Source: Acidimicrobiales bacterium
GTDB lineage: Bacteria > Actinomycetota > Acidimicrobiia > Acidimicrobiales > SKKL01
Direction of reading: 5' to 3'
DNA: 64,000 bases
Assembly (NCBI GenBank): GCA_034521975.1
Contig: JAXHLR010000009.1
Location: 1 to 64,000, forward strand
Position numbers and translations under genes: made by a program. The notes beneath the pieces were generated by a model, which was given only the letters and a program-made list of their open reading frames with translations, had not been told where the DNA came from and did no database searches. This document shows, piece after piece, positions 40,597-48,717 of the stretch; positions within the stretch are counted from its first letter, which is position 1, and each line of letters starts with the position of its first letter.

Positions 40597-41340
40597 TCAT
40601 GGGCCGGCCTCCGGCTCGGCCCCCAACCTGAGCTCGAGCAGCTCCCGTTGCTCGCCGAGGAGCCGGCCGGCGAGGTCGAGCCGCTCGCCCGGGCCGGAGG
40701 CCGCGAGCAGGCGTTGACGGTCGAGGGGCCCGATCGGGGCGAGCGCGCTCACCTGGTAGCTCGCGACGACGGGGTCGTCGGACAGCTCGACGGTGGCGTC
40801 GGGGCCCGGATCGCCCAACTCGGTCGCCGCCGCGAGCGTCCTCCTCAGCTCGGCGACCACCGACGGCAGCGCCGTGGTGGGATCGCCATCGGCCGCCTCG
40901 GCGAGGTCGGTGACCACCGCCCGCGGCCAGGGATCGTCCGCGAGCCACTCGATGACCCGGCAGCGTCGGTGTCCGACCGCCAGCAGCCCCCACCGACCGT
41001 CGTCGAGTCGTTGGGCCTGCCTGACCCGGGCGACGGTGCCCAGGTCGCCCCTGGTGTCGCCCCCACCCACCTCGCTGCCCCGGGTGATCAGCACCACGCC
41101 GAACTCTCGAGCATGGGGATGGTCGTCGGATTGGTCGACGAGATGGTCGGCCAGCGCCCGGTAGCGTGGCTCGAAGACGTGCAGTGGCACTACTGCTGTG
41201 GGGACCAAAACCTGGCCGAGGGGGAACATGGCCAGCTCATACGGGGCGGATGCATCCACCCACCCGAGCCTACGGGTCGCTCGGGCCCATCCCCCGGACC
41301 AGGTGACACCGGTCGCACGGGTTGGTGAGGCGATGTCCAT
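40597..41340 (-). CDS. LON substrate-binding-domain protein
   Basis: 247 residues. The LON N-terminal domain runs from ELAMFPLGQVLVP (about 35) through LHVFEPRYR, GVVLITRGSEVGGG and GTVARV to about 240; there is no AAA+ or protease domain. Stand-alone LON domain proteins are common and may present substrates or act in protein quality control, but this is not established. ATG at 41340 chosen because GAGAGG lies 8 bases upstream; a GTG 27 codons later is an alternative. Confidence 0.8.
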   Translation of the reverse strand: MDIASPTRATGVTWSGGWARATRRLGWVDASAPYELAMFPLGQVLVPTAVVPLHVFEPRYRALADHLVDQSDDHPHAREFGVVLITRGSEVGGGDTRGDLGTVARVRQAQRLDDGRWGLLAVGHRRCRVIEWLADDPWPRAVVTDLAEAADGDPTTALPSVVAELRRTLAAATELGDPGPDATVELSDDPVVASYQVSALAPIGPLDRQRLLAASGPGERLDLAGRLLGEQRELLELRLGAEPEAGP

Positions 41341-41360
41341 CTAGTTAGCCTCTCGAAACG

Positions 41361-41405
41361 TTGTCGCTCGCACGCGCCGGGATCGATCGAGGAAGGACGC
41401 CGTGA
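41361..41405 (+). CDS. Possible 14-codon leader ORF before the MFS gene
   Basis: A TTG at 41361, 9 bases after a TAGCCT box (41346-41351), opens a frame of 14 codons whose TGA overlaps the GTG start of the MFS transporter (GTGA). The arrangement resembles the clearer leader ORF before the TauE/SafE gene, but the MFS gene also has a strong ribosome site (GAGGAAGGA), so this may be chance. Confidence 0.25.
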   Translation: MSLARAGIDRGRTP

Positions 41406-42760
41406 GCCAGATCGAGGAACGGGGGCGGGCTCAACCAGGCGCCGGAGCGCCCGAGCCGACGGGGATCGCGCTCGACGCTGCCGCCTCGGCCCAGGGCCAG
41501 GAGACCGGGGACGCCCGGTCGACCTGGCGAGGCACCACCTTCGCCGCGCTCACGATCCCCGTGTACCGATTCCTGTGGGCAGGGTCGGTCCTGGCCATGC
41601 TCTCGGTGCAGATGCAGATGATCGCCCGGAGCTGGCTCGCCTACGAGCTCACCGGGTCGAACTCCATCCTCGGGGCGGTCATGTTCGGCTTCGGCCTCCC
41701 CATGTTGTTGCTCACCCCCTGGGGTGGCGTCGCCGCCGACCGGTTCAACAAGCGCAACCTCATCTTGATGTCGCAGTGGATCCTCATCGCCTCGGGTCTG
41801 ATGATCGCCCTCGCGATCGTCTTCGACGTGTTGAGCGTGCCGCTGCTGATCCTCTCGTCGGTGGCCCAAGGCGTGGCGTTCGCGTTCATGGGCCCGGCCC
41901 GGATGGCCTTCACCAGCCATGTCGTGGGCCGCCGCCTCCTCGTCAACGCCATCGTCCTGCAGCAGATGAGCATGCAGGGGACGCGGGTGTTCGGGCCCTC
42001 GCTGGCCGGAGTGCTGATCGCCTGGCAGTGGTTCGGCGCCGCCGGCGTCTACTTCATGACCTCGGGCTTCACCATCGTCGCCTCGATGCTCACCATGCGC
42101 CTGCCACGGGGCGAACCGAGAGGGGACCGGGTGCCGGCCAGCGCGGTGAGCGAGTTCGCCGACGGCCTGCGGTACGTGCGCCGCAACCCCCACCTGATGC
42201 TGCTGCTCGTGGTCTCGATGATCGTGATCATGACCGCCTTCCCCTACATCGCCTTCCTGCCGACCCTCGCCGAGGACGTGTTCAACATGGGCTCGGAAGG
42301 CTACGGCCTCATGTCGGCGGTGACCGCGGTCGGCGCGGTGTCGGCCAGTCTGCTCATCGCCGGTCGCAGTGGCAGCCCGAACATCTGGAAGCTTCAGGCC
42401 TCCGCCGGGCTGGTCCTCGGCATCGGGCTGGTCATGTTGCGCTTCACGCCCAACATCTGGACCGCCCTCGCCGTGCTGTTGTTCGTCGGTGCCGCCAATG
42501 CCGGGTTCCAAGCGGTCAACAACTCGCTGGTGCTGATGGGCAGCGAGTCCCAGTACCACGGGCGCATGCAGTCGCTGATGATGCTCAGCTTCTCCGGGTT
42601 CGGACTGATGGCGCTACCGCTGGGCATCATCGCCGACGCCATCGGCCTGCAGAACCTGCTCGCCGTGATGGGGTCGTTCACCGCGGCGGCGATGGTCGCG
42701 TACTTCGTGCTGCGGCCCGCGATCGAGCGCCGTCACCCCACGCCGGTCTTCGTCGACTGA
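41402..42760 (+). CDS. MFS transporter, EntS/MFS_3-like
   Basis: 452 residues with about 12 membrane spans. FLWAGSVLAMLSVQMQ, the loop-2/3 sequence GGVAADRFNKRN (motif A of the major facilitator superfamily) and VPLLILSSVAQGVAFAFMGP fit the MFS_3 branch, which includes siderophore and drug exporters. Export of an unknown small molecule through the cytoplasmic membrane is likely. The first 45 residues are a flexible cytoplasmic arm. Divergent from the LON-domain gene, with 61 bases between. Confidence 0.85.
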   Translation: MSQIEERGRAQPGAGAPEPTGIALDAAASAQGQETGDARSTWRGTTFAALTIPVYRFLWAGSVLAMLSVQMQMIARSWLAYELTGSNSILGAVMFGFGLPMLLLTPWGGVAADRFNKRNLILMSQWILIASGLMIALAIVFDVLSVPLLILSSVAQGVAFAFMGPARMAFTSHVVGRRLLVNAIVLQQMSMQGTRVFGPSLAGVLIAWQWFGAAGVYFMTSGFTIVASMLTMRLPRGEPRGDRVPASAVSEFADGLRYVRRNPHLMLLLVVSMIVIMTAFPYIAFLPTLAEDVFNMGSEGYGLMSAVTAVGAVSASLLIAGRSGSPNIWKLQASAGLVLGIGLVMLRFTPNIWTALAVLLFVGAANAGFQAVNNSLVLMGSESQYHGRMQSLMMLSFSGFGLMALPLGIIADAIGLQNLLAVMGSFTAAAMVAYFVLRPAIERRHPTPVFVD

Positions 42761-42773
42761 AGGACGCTGCGAC

Positions 42774-44192
42774 TCAGCGTGGTCGCGTGCCGGCAGGCTC
42801 CAACTCGGCGGGTACGTCGATCTCTTCGATCCCGGTCAGTGTGAGCATCAGGTCGTCCTGCACCTGACTTCCCTCGGGGGGCATGAACTCACCCTCGTCG
42901 AGGTTCGAGATGATCGAGAAGGTGAACACCCGCTCGTCGGCGGCACGGGCGAACCCGGCCAGCGCGGTGACGTGACGCAGCGAGCCGGTCTTGGCCTCGA
43001 CACGGCCGGCTGCGGGCGTGTCGACCAGCCGGTTCCGCAACGTCCCCGACTCACCCACCACGGCGAGTGTCGACGCGAGCGCGGAGTCACTGCCCGCCAC
43101 GTCGAGCACATCGAGCAGGGCCTGGCACGTCGCCCGGTTTCCGAGATCGAGACCCGACCCGTCGGAGATGACCACACCGTCGGTACGCACACCCATCTCG
43201 GCCAAGGTCGCCACGACGACCGACCCGCCCACGGCGGTGCTGCCCTCGCCACTGCCGCGCACGCCGATCTCCTTCAACAACAGCTCGGCGGTGGTGTTCT
43301 CGCTCCACTGCATCATGTGGGCCACGACCGTGCGCACCGGTGGCGAGGAGATCGCGGTGATCTGGACCGCCTCCGGTGGCACCTCACCGGAGCTCGCCTG
43401 ACCGTCGACCGCGACACCGCGGGCTTCGAGCAGATCGGTGAGGACCGCGGCCGCGTGGGCCGGTGGGTCCTCCGCGGGAACGCCGGGGTTCACCGCCACC
43501 CGCTCAGGGGTGAAGGTGACCAGTCCCTGGTTGACCGTCAGACCCGACAGCGGACCCGCTGACACCTGCTGGCGATAGCGGTCGAGCCATGAAGGTACGT
43601 CGCGTAGCTGGTCATAGCGGGTGCCGTCGCCGACGATCGCCCCCTCGACCCGTTCGATGCCGGCGTCGACGACCGCGTCGGCCAGATCCTCGAAACGTGT
43701 GTACACCCGGGGCTCGTCGCCGTTGCGAGCCATGTAGGGCTCGGTGGCCAGCAGCGGATCGCCGCCGCCAACCAGCCACAGGCTGCCGACGGCGCCATCG
43801 ACGGGCGTCTCGGTCGACCAGAGCCCGGTCTCGAAGGTGGCATCGGGGTCGACCAGGTCGAACAGGGTGGCACCCACCATGAGCTTCTGGGTCGAGGCCG
43901 GGATCAGCGGGGCGGCCGGTTGGTGCTCGAACAGGACGCGTCCCTCCTCACTGACCGTGAGGCAGGAGTCGCCGGGGATGCGTTCGGGGAACCCGGCCAG
44001 TGCGGTGGTCACGGCGGCGTCGCGGCGCGGTCGCAGCAGCACCTCGGGAGTGCGTCGTATCGAGAGCACCGGGGTGGTGGCGAGGGCCTCGACCCGGGCC
44101 TCGGGTTCGGGCGCGCGCTCGCTCTGCCACGCTCCCCACCCGCCGCCGGCAGCGAGCGCGGCGACCAGCACCAGCACGACCGCGACCCGCAC
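42774..44192 (-). CDS. dacB: D-alanyl-D-alanine carboxypeptidase, PBP4/S13 family
   Basis: 472 residues. An N-terminal membrane anchor or signal (VVLVLVAALAAGGGW) leads to an S13 domain: SxxK at Ser100-Lys103 (ASTQK), SxN in WSENTTAEL and KTG in EAKTGSL. It trims D-Ala from peptidoglycan stem peptides outside the membrane, with possible endopeptidase activity. GTG start 1 base after the acyl-CoA synthetase alpha gene, so it may share that transcript despite the unrelated role. Confidence 0.9.
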   Translation of the reverse strand: MRVAVVLVLVAALAAGGGWGAWQSERAPEPEARVEALATTPVLSIRRTPEVLLRPRRDAAVTTALAGFPERIPGDSCLTVSEEGRVLFEHQPAAPLIPASTQKLMVGATLFDLVDPDATFETGLWSTETPVDGAVGSLWLVGGGDPLLATEPYMARNGDEPRVYTRFEDLADAVVDAGIERVEGAIVGDGTRYDQLRDVPSWLDRYRQQVSAGPLSGLTVNQGLVTFTPERVAVNPGVPAEDPPAHAAAVLTDLLEARGVAVDGQASSGEVPPEAVQITAISSPPVRTVVAHMMQWSENTTAELLLKEIGVRGSGEGSTAVGGSVVVATLAEMGVRTDGVVISDGSGLDLGNRATCQALLDVLDVAGSDSALASTLAVVGESGTLRNRLVDTPAAGRVEAKTGSLRHVTALAGFARAADERVFTFSIISNLDEGEFMPPEGSQVQDDLMLTLTGIEEIDVPAELEPAGTRPR

Positions 44193-44193
44193 G

Positions 44194-45660
44194 TCAGCCT
44201 GATCTACGTGAGCGGTAACGCGAGTAGCGCCACATGTGGTCGAGCGCCTGCACCGCCCGGTTCGACGACGGGTAGCACATGCGACCCGAGGCGCGGACCG
44301 CTGCCGGTCCAGCGTTGTCAGGATCGGCGACCGCGAGCTCGGTCGCGGTCAGGATGGGCTTGCCGGTTCGTGCCGAGACGTCGGCGGCGGCCTCGGCGAA
44401 GCGGGCGTCCTGGCGCTCGTGGTAGTCGACGATGCGCTCCAGGCCGTGCCCCGGATAGAAGGGGCCGTTGCGCATGAGCTTCGCCTGGTTCGACTGGATG
44501 CCGAGTCCCAGGTAGATGATGGCATCGACCTCGGGATGGCCGGCGACCATCTCCATCACCTCGGGGATGGTGTCGCGGGTCTCGCCGCCTGCCAGATCGA
44601 CGGGGTTGTTTCGGCTCCACCTGGGCGGGAGCTTGGTGTCGATCTCGGCGAGCAGGTCGTCGGGCAGCGCGATCAGCTCGAGGCTGGTGCGGGCGATGGC
44701 ATCGGCGGTGACAACACCCCACCCGCCGGCCGTGGTGAGCACGACCACGCGGTTCCCGCGGGGCAATGGTTGGGTGGCGAAGCTGGCCGCGGCGTCGAAG
44801 GCTTCATCGATGGTCTGGGCCCGGGTGATCCCGGCCTGGCGGCACGCACCGTCGAAGACGCGGTCGTCGGTGGCCAACGAGCCGGTGTGGCTGGCCGCGG
44901 CCCGCTGCCCCTTGGCGGTGGCCCCGCCCTTGACGAGCACGACCGGCTTCTGCTCGGTGACGCCGCGCAGGCGCTCGAGGAACGTCCGGCCGTCGGTGAG
45001 CCCCTCGATGTAGGCCAGTGCGACCGCGGTCGCGTCGTCCTGGCCGTAGTAGTCGAGGTAATCGGCGACGGTGGTCATGGCGGCGTTGCCGGCGCTGACG
45101 CCCCGGCTGAACCCGATGCCGGTCTGGACTCCGAGGTTCATGAACGACGACACGAAGTTGCCGGACTGACTCGCCACCCCGATGTGTCCCGAGGGCGGGT
45201 TGGGGGCAACGATCTGGGCGCACAGCTGGACCGGAGTGGACACCACGCCTTGTCCGTTGGGCCCCGCGATCACCATGCCGAGCTCCTCGGCCAGCTCCAC
45301 GAGCTCGCGCTCGGCCGCCGCTCCCTCGTCGCCGGCTTCGCCGTAGCCGGCCGAGGTCACGAACGCGGCGGTGATGCCCCGCGACGCGCAGTCGCGCAGC
45401 AACTGGAGGTTGGCGCTGGCCGGGGTGCACACGAACACCAGGTCGGCCTCGCCCTCGGGCACGTCGAGCACCGTCGGGACCGTCTGGATGCCCAGCACCT
45501 CCTCGCCGGCGAGGTTGGTGGCGAAGACCTTGCCCTGGTAGCCGGCGGCCAGCAGGTTGTGGAGGCTCACGAACCCGAACTTGCCCGGGTGGGTCGAGGC
45601 GCCGGCGATCACCACGCCACGCGGTTCGAACAGTGCCCGGAACTGGTCGTTGGTGGGCAT
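44194..45660 (-). CDS. Acyl-CoA synthetase (NDP-forming), CoA-binding alpha subunit
   Basis: 488 residues: CoA-binding Rossmann domain (1-130, GVVIAGASTHPGKFG), succinyl-CoA-synthetase-like domains with GIGVASQSGNF-type phosphate loop and the phospho-His in AAASHTGSLA. Partner of the ATP-grasp beta subunit encoded just upstream (1-base overlap TGATG). Together they make or use acyl-CoA with ADP/GDP formation. In many bacteria the two halves are fused; here they are split. The substrate acid is not known. Confidence 0.87.
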   Translation of the reverse strand: MPTNDQFRALFEPRGVVIAGASTHPGKFGFVSLHNLLAAGYQGKVFATNLAGEEVLGIQTVPTVLDVPEGEADLVFVCTPASANLQLLRDCASRGITAAFVTSAGYGEAGDEGAAAERELVELAEELGMVIAGPNGQGVVSTPVQLCAQIVAPNPPSGHIGVASQSGNFVSSFMNLGVQTGIGFSRGVSAGNAAMTTVADYLDYYGQDDATAVALAYIEGLTDGRTFLERLRGVTEQKPVVLVKGGATAKGQRAAASHTGSLATDDRVFDGACRQAGITRAQTIDEAFDAAASFATQPLPRGNRVVVLTTAGGWGVVTADAIARTSLELIALPDDLLAEIDTKLPPRWSRNNPVDLAGGETRDTIPEVMEMVAGHPEVDAIIYLGLGIQSNQAKLMRNGPFYPGHGLERIVDYHERQDARFAEAAADVSARTGKPILTATELAVADPDNAGPAAVRASGRMCYPSSNRAVQALDHMWRYSRYRSRRSG

Positions 45661-46325
45661 CAGGAACGCACCTCCACGAGTGCGTCGACCGCAACGGGCC
45701 GCCCGGCCGACACGATCAGGGGGTTGAGGTCGGCCGACACGATCCGTTGGTCGGCGTCGGCGGCCGCCGACAACCCCAGCAGCACCGCAGCGAGGGCGTC
45801 GCGGTCGACCGGGGGTTCGCCGCGGAACTCGCCGAGCAGGGCCTGGGTGGCGAGCTCGTCGATCATCTCGTCGGCGTCGATGCGATCGATCGGCACCAAG
45901 CGCAGCACGACATCGGCGATGGCCTCGGCGAGGATGCCGCCGACGCCGAGCATGACGGTCATGCCGAACTGCGGATCGTCGGACAGACCGGCGATGAGCT
46001 CACGGCTCCCGCGAACAAGGGGCGCCACGAGCAGCTCGACCTCGCCGTCGTCGGGCGTTGCCAGCCCGAGCAGCTCGGCACCGGCTCGTCGCACCGCGGC
46101 GTCGTCACCCAGGTCGAGGCGGACAAGCCCACGCTCGGTCTTGTGGGCGATGCGGTCGCCGTTGAGCTTGACCACGACGGGATAGCCGATGGCCTCGGCC
46201 GCCTCGACCGCGGCGTCGGGGTCGGCGGCCAGGCGCTCCTCGGCGATGGGCACCCCGTAGGAGGCCAGCAGGCGCTTGGATTCGATCTCGGACAGTGTCA
46301 CAGTGGTCTGGGTTTCGGCAGGCAC
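45660..46325 (-). CDS. Acyl-CoA synthetase (NDP-forming), ATP-grasp beta subunit
   Basis: 221 residues forming an ATP-grasp_5 domain (IESKRLLASYGVPI, GYPVVVKLNGDRIAHKTERG, FGMTVMLGVGGILAE). It binds the nucleotide and accepts phosphate from the alpha subunit's histidine. GTG start with a TAGGCT box 8 bases upstream that overlaps the stop of the TetR gene. Forms a two-gene unit with alpha. Confidence 0.87.
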   Translation of the reverse strand: MPAETQTTVTLSEIESKRLLASYGVPIAEERLAADPDAAVEAAEAIGYPVVVKLNGDRIAHKTERGLVRLDLGDDAAVRRAGAELLGLATPDDGEVELLVAPLVRGSRELIAGLSDDPQFGMTVMLGVGGILAEAIADVVLRLVPIDRIDADEMIDELATQALLGEFRGEPPVDRDALAAVLLGLSAAADADQRIVSADLNPLIVSAGRPVAVDALVEVRS

Positions 46326-46333
46326 GGTGGCCG

Positions 46334-46339
46334 AGCCTA
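46334..46339 (-). promoter_or_regulatory. -10 box of probable leaderless promoter (acyl-CoA synthetase)
   Basis: TAGGCT on the minus strand, 8 bases before the GTG at 46325 and overlapping the TAG stop of the TetR gene. Confidence 0.4.
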
Positions 46340-47041
46340 CTCAGCGCGTGCAGGTGCCACGGAGTCGGTGGTCGGTTCGAGCGCGGCCTGGAAGAACGCC
46401 CGAACGTGCTCGAGCCGGGCCTCGAGCAGCTCGTCGGTGAGCGGGTCGGTGCCGAGCAGCCCTTCCATGAAGGGGAGATCGCTGAAGTAGCTGAGCAGCG
46501 CCCCGTACCCGGTCAACAGCAGCTGGGCGGGGTCCTGTCGGCGGAACCGACCTGCCTGCATCTCGCGCTCGAAGAAGGTGCAAGCCCGCAGGAACAGCGG
46601 CCGCAGCGCCTCACCCAGGTCGATCCCGAGCCGGGTCCCGCCCTCGATCGACTCACGGCGGACCAAGCGGACGAAGTCGGGGTTCTCCATGAAGAAGCGG
46701 AACCCCGCGGTCAGCACGTGGTCGACGAGGATCCAGCCCTCGCGGTGGGTGTCGCTGCTGGTGGCGAGGTCGATCCGTGCGTTCCACTCGGCGAGGGCGA
46801 GCTCGAACACCTCGCGGTAGATGGCGTCCTTGGAGGGGAAGTGGTGCAACAGGCTCGGTCGACGGATCCCGACGCCGGCTGCGATGTCGTTGAGGGAGGT
46901 GCCGTCGAAGCCGTGCTCGGCGAAGCAACGCCGGGCCTCGATCAGGATCTGCGCGCGAGTGGTGAGCACCCCCTCGTTCAGCACATCGTTGGCGGCTCCA
47001 CCGTCGGTCACCTCATGGAGGGTATCGAGTCCCCGGGTCAC
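46337..47041 (-). CDS. TetR-family transcriptional regulator
   Basis: 234 residues. The helix-turn-helix is [18 protein letters not shown] then [20 protein letters not shown] (residues about 37-75); the rest is a helical ligand-binding domain. It lies upstream of the acyl-CoA synthetase genes and may control them. The GTG at 47041 has GAGGGC before it; a start 12 codons later is possible. Divergent from the gene at 47097 with 55 bases between, a natural place for its operator although I see no clear palindrome there. Confidence 0.83.
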   Translation of the reverse strand: MTRGLDTLHEVTDGGAANDVLNEGVLTTRAQILIEARRCFAEHGFDGTSLNDIAAGVGIRRPSLLHHFPSKDAIYREVFELALAEWNARIDLATSSDTHREGWILVDHVLTAGFRFFMENPDFVRLVRRESIEGGTRLGIDLGEALRPLFLRACTFFEREMQAGRFRRQDPAQLLLTGYGALLSYFSDLPFMEGLLGTDPLTDELLEARLEHVRAFFQAALEPTTDSVAPARAE

Positions 47042-47083
47042 CCGCCCTCAGCTCCGGCGGTGACCGACCCCGTGCCGGACCGA

Positions 47084-47089
47084 TACCGT
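47084..47089 (+). promoter_or_regulatory. -10 box of probable leaderless promoter
   Basis: TACCGT followed by 7 bases and the ATG at 47097. Confidence 0.45.
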
Positions 47090-47096
47090 CGCGGCC

Positions 47097-47483
47097 ATGC
47101 AGATCCTCGCGGCCCTGTTCATCGACGACATCGAGCTCCGCCAGGTTCCGGGCCCGTCGACGCGGATCGACCTCACCGGCATCCAGTTCTCCGCCGCTGC
47201 TCCCGAACCGGCACCGCTCACGTGGGCACCGCATCTGTGCGTGCTCGTCCACTGCCCCGCCGACGAGGCCGGCACCGGTGCCCTCGAGGTGGTGTATCGC
47301 CGCGGCGACGACGAAATCGCCCGCAACGTCCAACCACTCCAGGTCGAGCCGGGCAAGTTCAACTACCGCCTGGTTCGAGGCGAGGTCGACTTCGACGACT
47401 ACGGCACGGTCGAGGCCCACTGCCGCATCGACCAGGGACCCACCACCGTCGTGCCCTACACGCTGCTGCCCCCGGCGTCGTGA
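47097..47483 (+). CDS. Conserved hypothetical protein coupled to the FIST gene
   Basis: 128 residues, rich in beta strands, one Cys pair candidate (Cys in HLCVLVHCP) and an acidic isoelectric profile. It resembles a small beta-sandwich domain (LTWAPHLCVLVHCPA, GALEVVYRRGDDEI). No family recognised. The stop is one base before the GTG of the FIST-domain gene, so the two are co-transcribed and may interact. Confidence 0.65.
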   Translation: MQILAALFIDDIELRQVPGPSTRIDLTGIQFSAAAPEPAPLTWAPHLCVLVHCPADEAGTGALEVVYRRGDDEIARNVQPLQVEPGKFNYRLVRGEVDFDDYGTVEAHCRIDQGPTTVVPYTLLPPAS

Positions 47484-47484
47484 C

Positions 47485-48630
47485 GTGGAGGTAGCCGCCG
47501 CACTCTCAGAGCACCCCCTCCCGACGCACGCCGTCGGCGACGCCACCGGTGAGGTCCTCGAGCAACTCGGCGGAGCCCCCGACGTGGCCGCGGTGTTCGT
47601 CACCTCCGGACATGCGGGGGCGCTCGAGGACATCGCCGCGGCCGTGCGGGCCATCTTGTCACCCACCCTCCTGGTGGGGGCAGCCTCCACGGCCATCATC
47701 GGCGGCCACCGAGAGGTCGAGGATCGCCCTGGCATCGCCGTGTGGGCCGCACGGTCTCGCGGCATCGCTCCGGTGCGGATCGAGACCCGGCGCACCGACG
47801 AGGGCTGGACCATCCAGGGCTTGCCCCGCCGAGCGGCAGACGGCGATCGCATGCTCGTCCTCTTCGGCGACCCCTTCAGCTTCCCGGCCGAAGGCTTCCT
47901 CGAAGAGCTCCGATCCACCTGCCCCCAGCTCACCGTCGTCGGCGGGATGGCCGCGGGTGCCCAAGGGCCGGGCGGCTCACGTCTGCTCCTCGGAGACCAG
48001 ATCCACACCGACGGCGCGGTCGGTCTCCTGCTCCCCAAGGATGCCGACGTCGCCGCCGTGGTGTCACAGGGCTGCCGTCCCATCGGTGCACCCCTCGTGG
48101 TGACCCGGTCGGAGCGCAACGTCATCTTCGAGCTCGGGGGACGACCAGCGCTGGAGCGCCTCCGCGAGGTCGTCGAGGAGCTCGATCCCGACGATCGGGC
48201 CCGTGCCTCCGCCGGCCTGCACCTCGGACTGGTCATGAACGAGGGCCAGGCCACCTTCGGCACCGGCGACTTCGTGATTCGCAACGTGATCGGCGCCGAC
48301 ACGTCCGCGGGAGCGGTCGGTGTGGCCGAGATGGTCCCCGTCGGCCACACGGTGCAGTTCCACCTCCGCGACGCCGCCACCGCCGACCTCGACCTCCGAG
48401 CGTCGTTGAGTTCGATGGAAGGAGACGGCGCCCTGGTGTTCACCTGCAGCGGACGGGGTCACGATCTGTTCGGCTATCCCGATCACGACGCCGACGTGGT
48501 GGCAGCAGCGCTCGGAACCCGTGCCACGGCGGGCTTCTTCTCGGCCAACGAGCTCGGTCCCGTCGGCGGGCAGAACTTCCTTCACGGCTTCGCCACCTCG
48601 GTCCTGGTGTTCGGCCCCCGCCCCACCTGA
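47485..48630 (+). CDS. FIST domain protein (FIST N and C)
   Basis: 381 residues made up of FIST_N (about 10-210: VGAASTAIIGGHREVED, VVGGMAAGAQ) and FIST_C (about 220-380: GCRPIGAPLVVT, LHLGLVMNEG, SGRGHDLFG, GFFSANELGPVGG). FIST domains are small-ligand sensors, thought to bind amino acids or derivatives; here there is no attached kinase or cyclase domain, so the signal output must lie in a partner. GTG start, 1 base after the small upstream gene. Confidence 0.83.
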   Translation: MEVAAALSEHPLPTHAVGDATGEVLEQLGGAPDVAAVFVTSGHAGALEDIAAAVRAILSPTLLVGAASTAIIGGHREVEDRPGIAVWAARSRGIAPVRIETRRTDEGWTIQGLPRRAADGDRMLVLFGDPFSFPAEGFLEELRSTCPQLTVVGGMAAGAQGPGGSRLLLGDQIHTDGAVGLLLPKDADVAAVVSQGCRPIGAPLVVTRSERNVIFELGGRPALERLREVVEELDPDDRARASAGLHLGLVMNEGQATFGTGDFVIRNVIGADTSAGAVGVAEMVPVGHTVQFHLRDAATADLDLRASLSSMEGDGALVFTCSGRGHDLFGYPDHDADVVAAALGTRATAGFFSANELGPVGGQNFLHGFATSVLVFGPRPT

Positions 48631-48684
48631 TCCCCATCACCGGGGCACGGCCGGTCCGGGCCGAGCGGGGTGCTGCGGCCGAAG

Positions 48685-48690
48685 TAGGGT
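48685..48690 (+). promoter_or_regulatory. -10 box of the transketolase operon
   Basis: TAGGGT about 27 bases before the GTG at 48718. Here a normal leader with AGGAGG (48709-48714) is present, unlike the leaderless genes around it. Confidence 0.4.
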
Positions 48691-48717
48691 TGGCCAGGTC
48701 GCACAACAGGAGGACCA

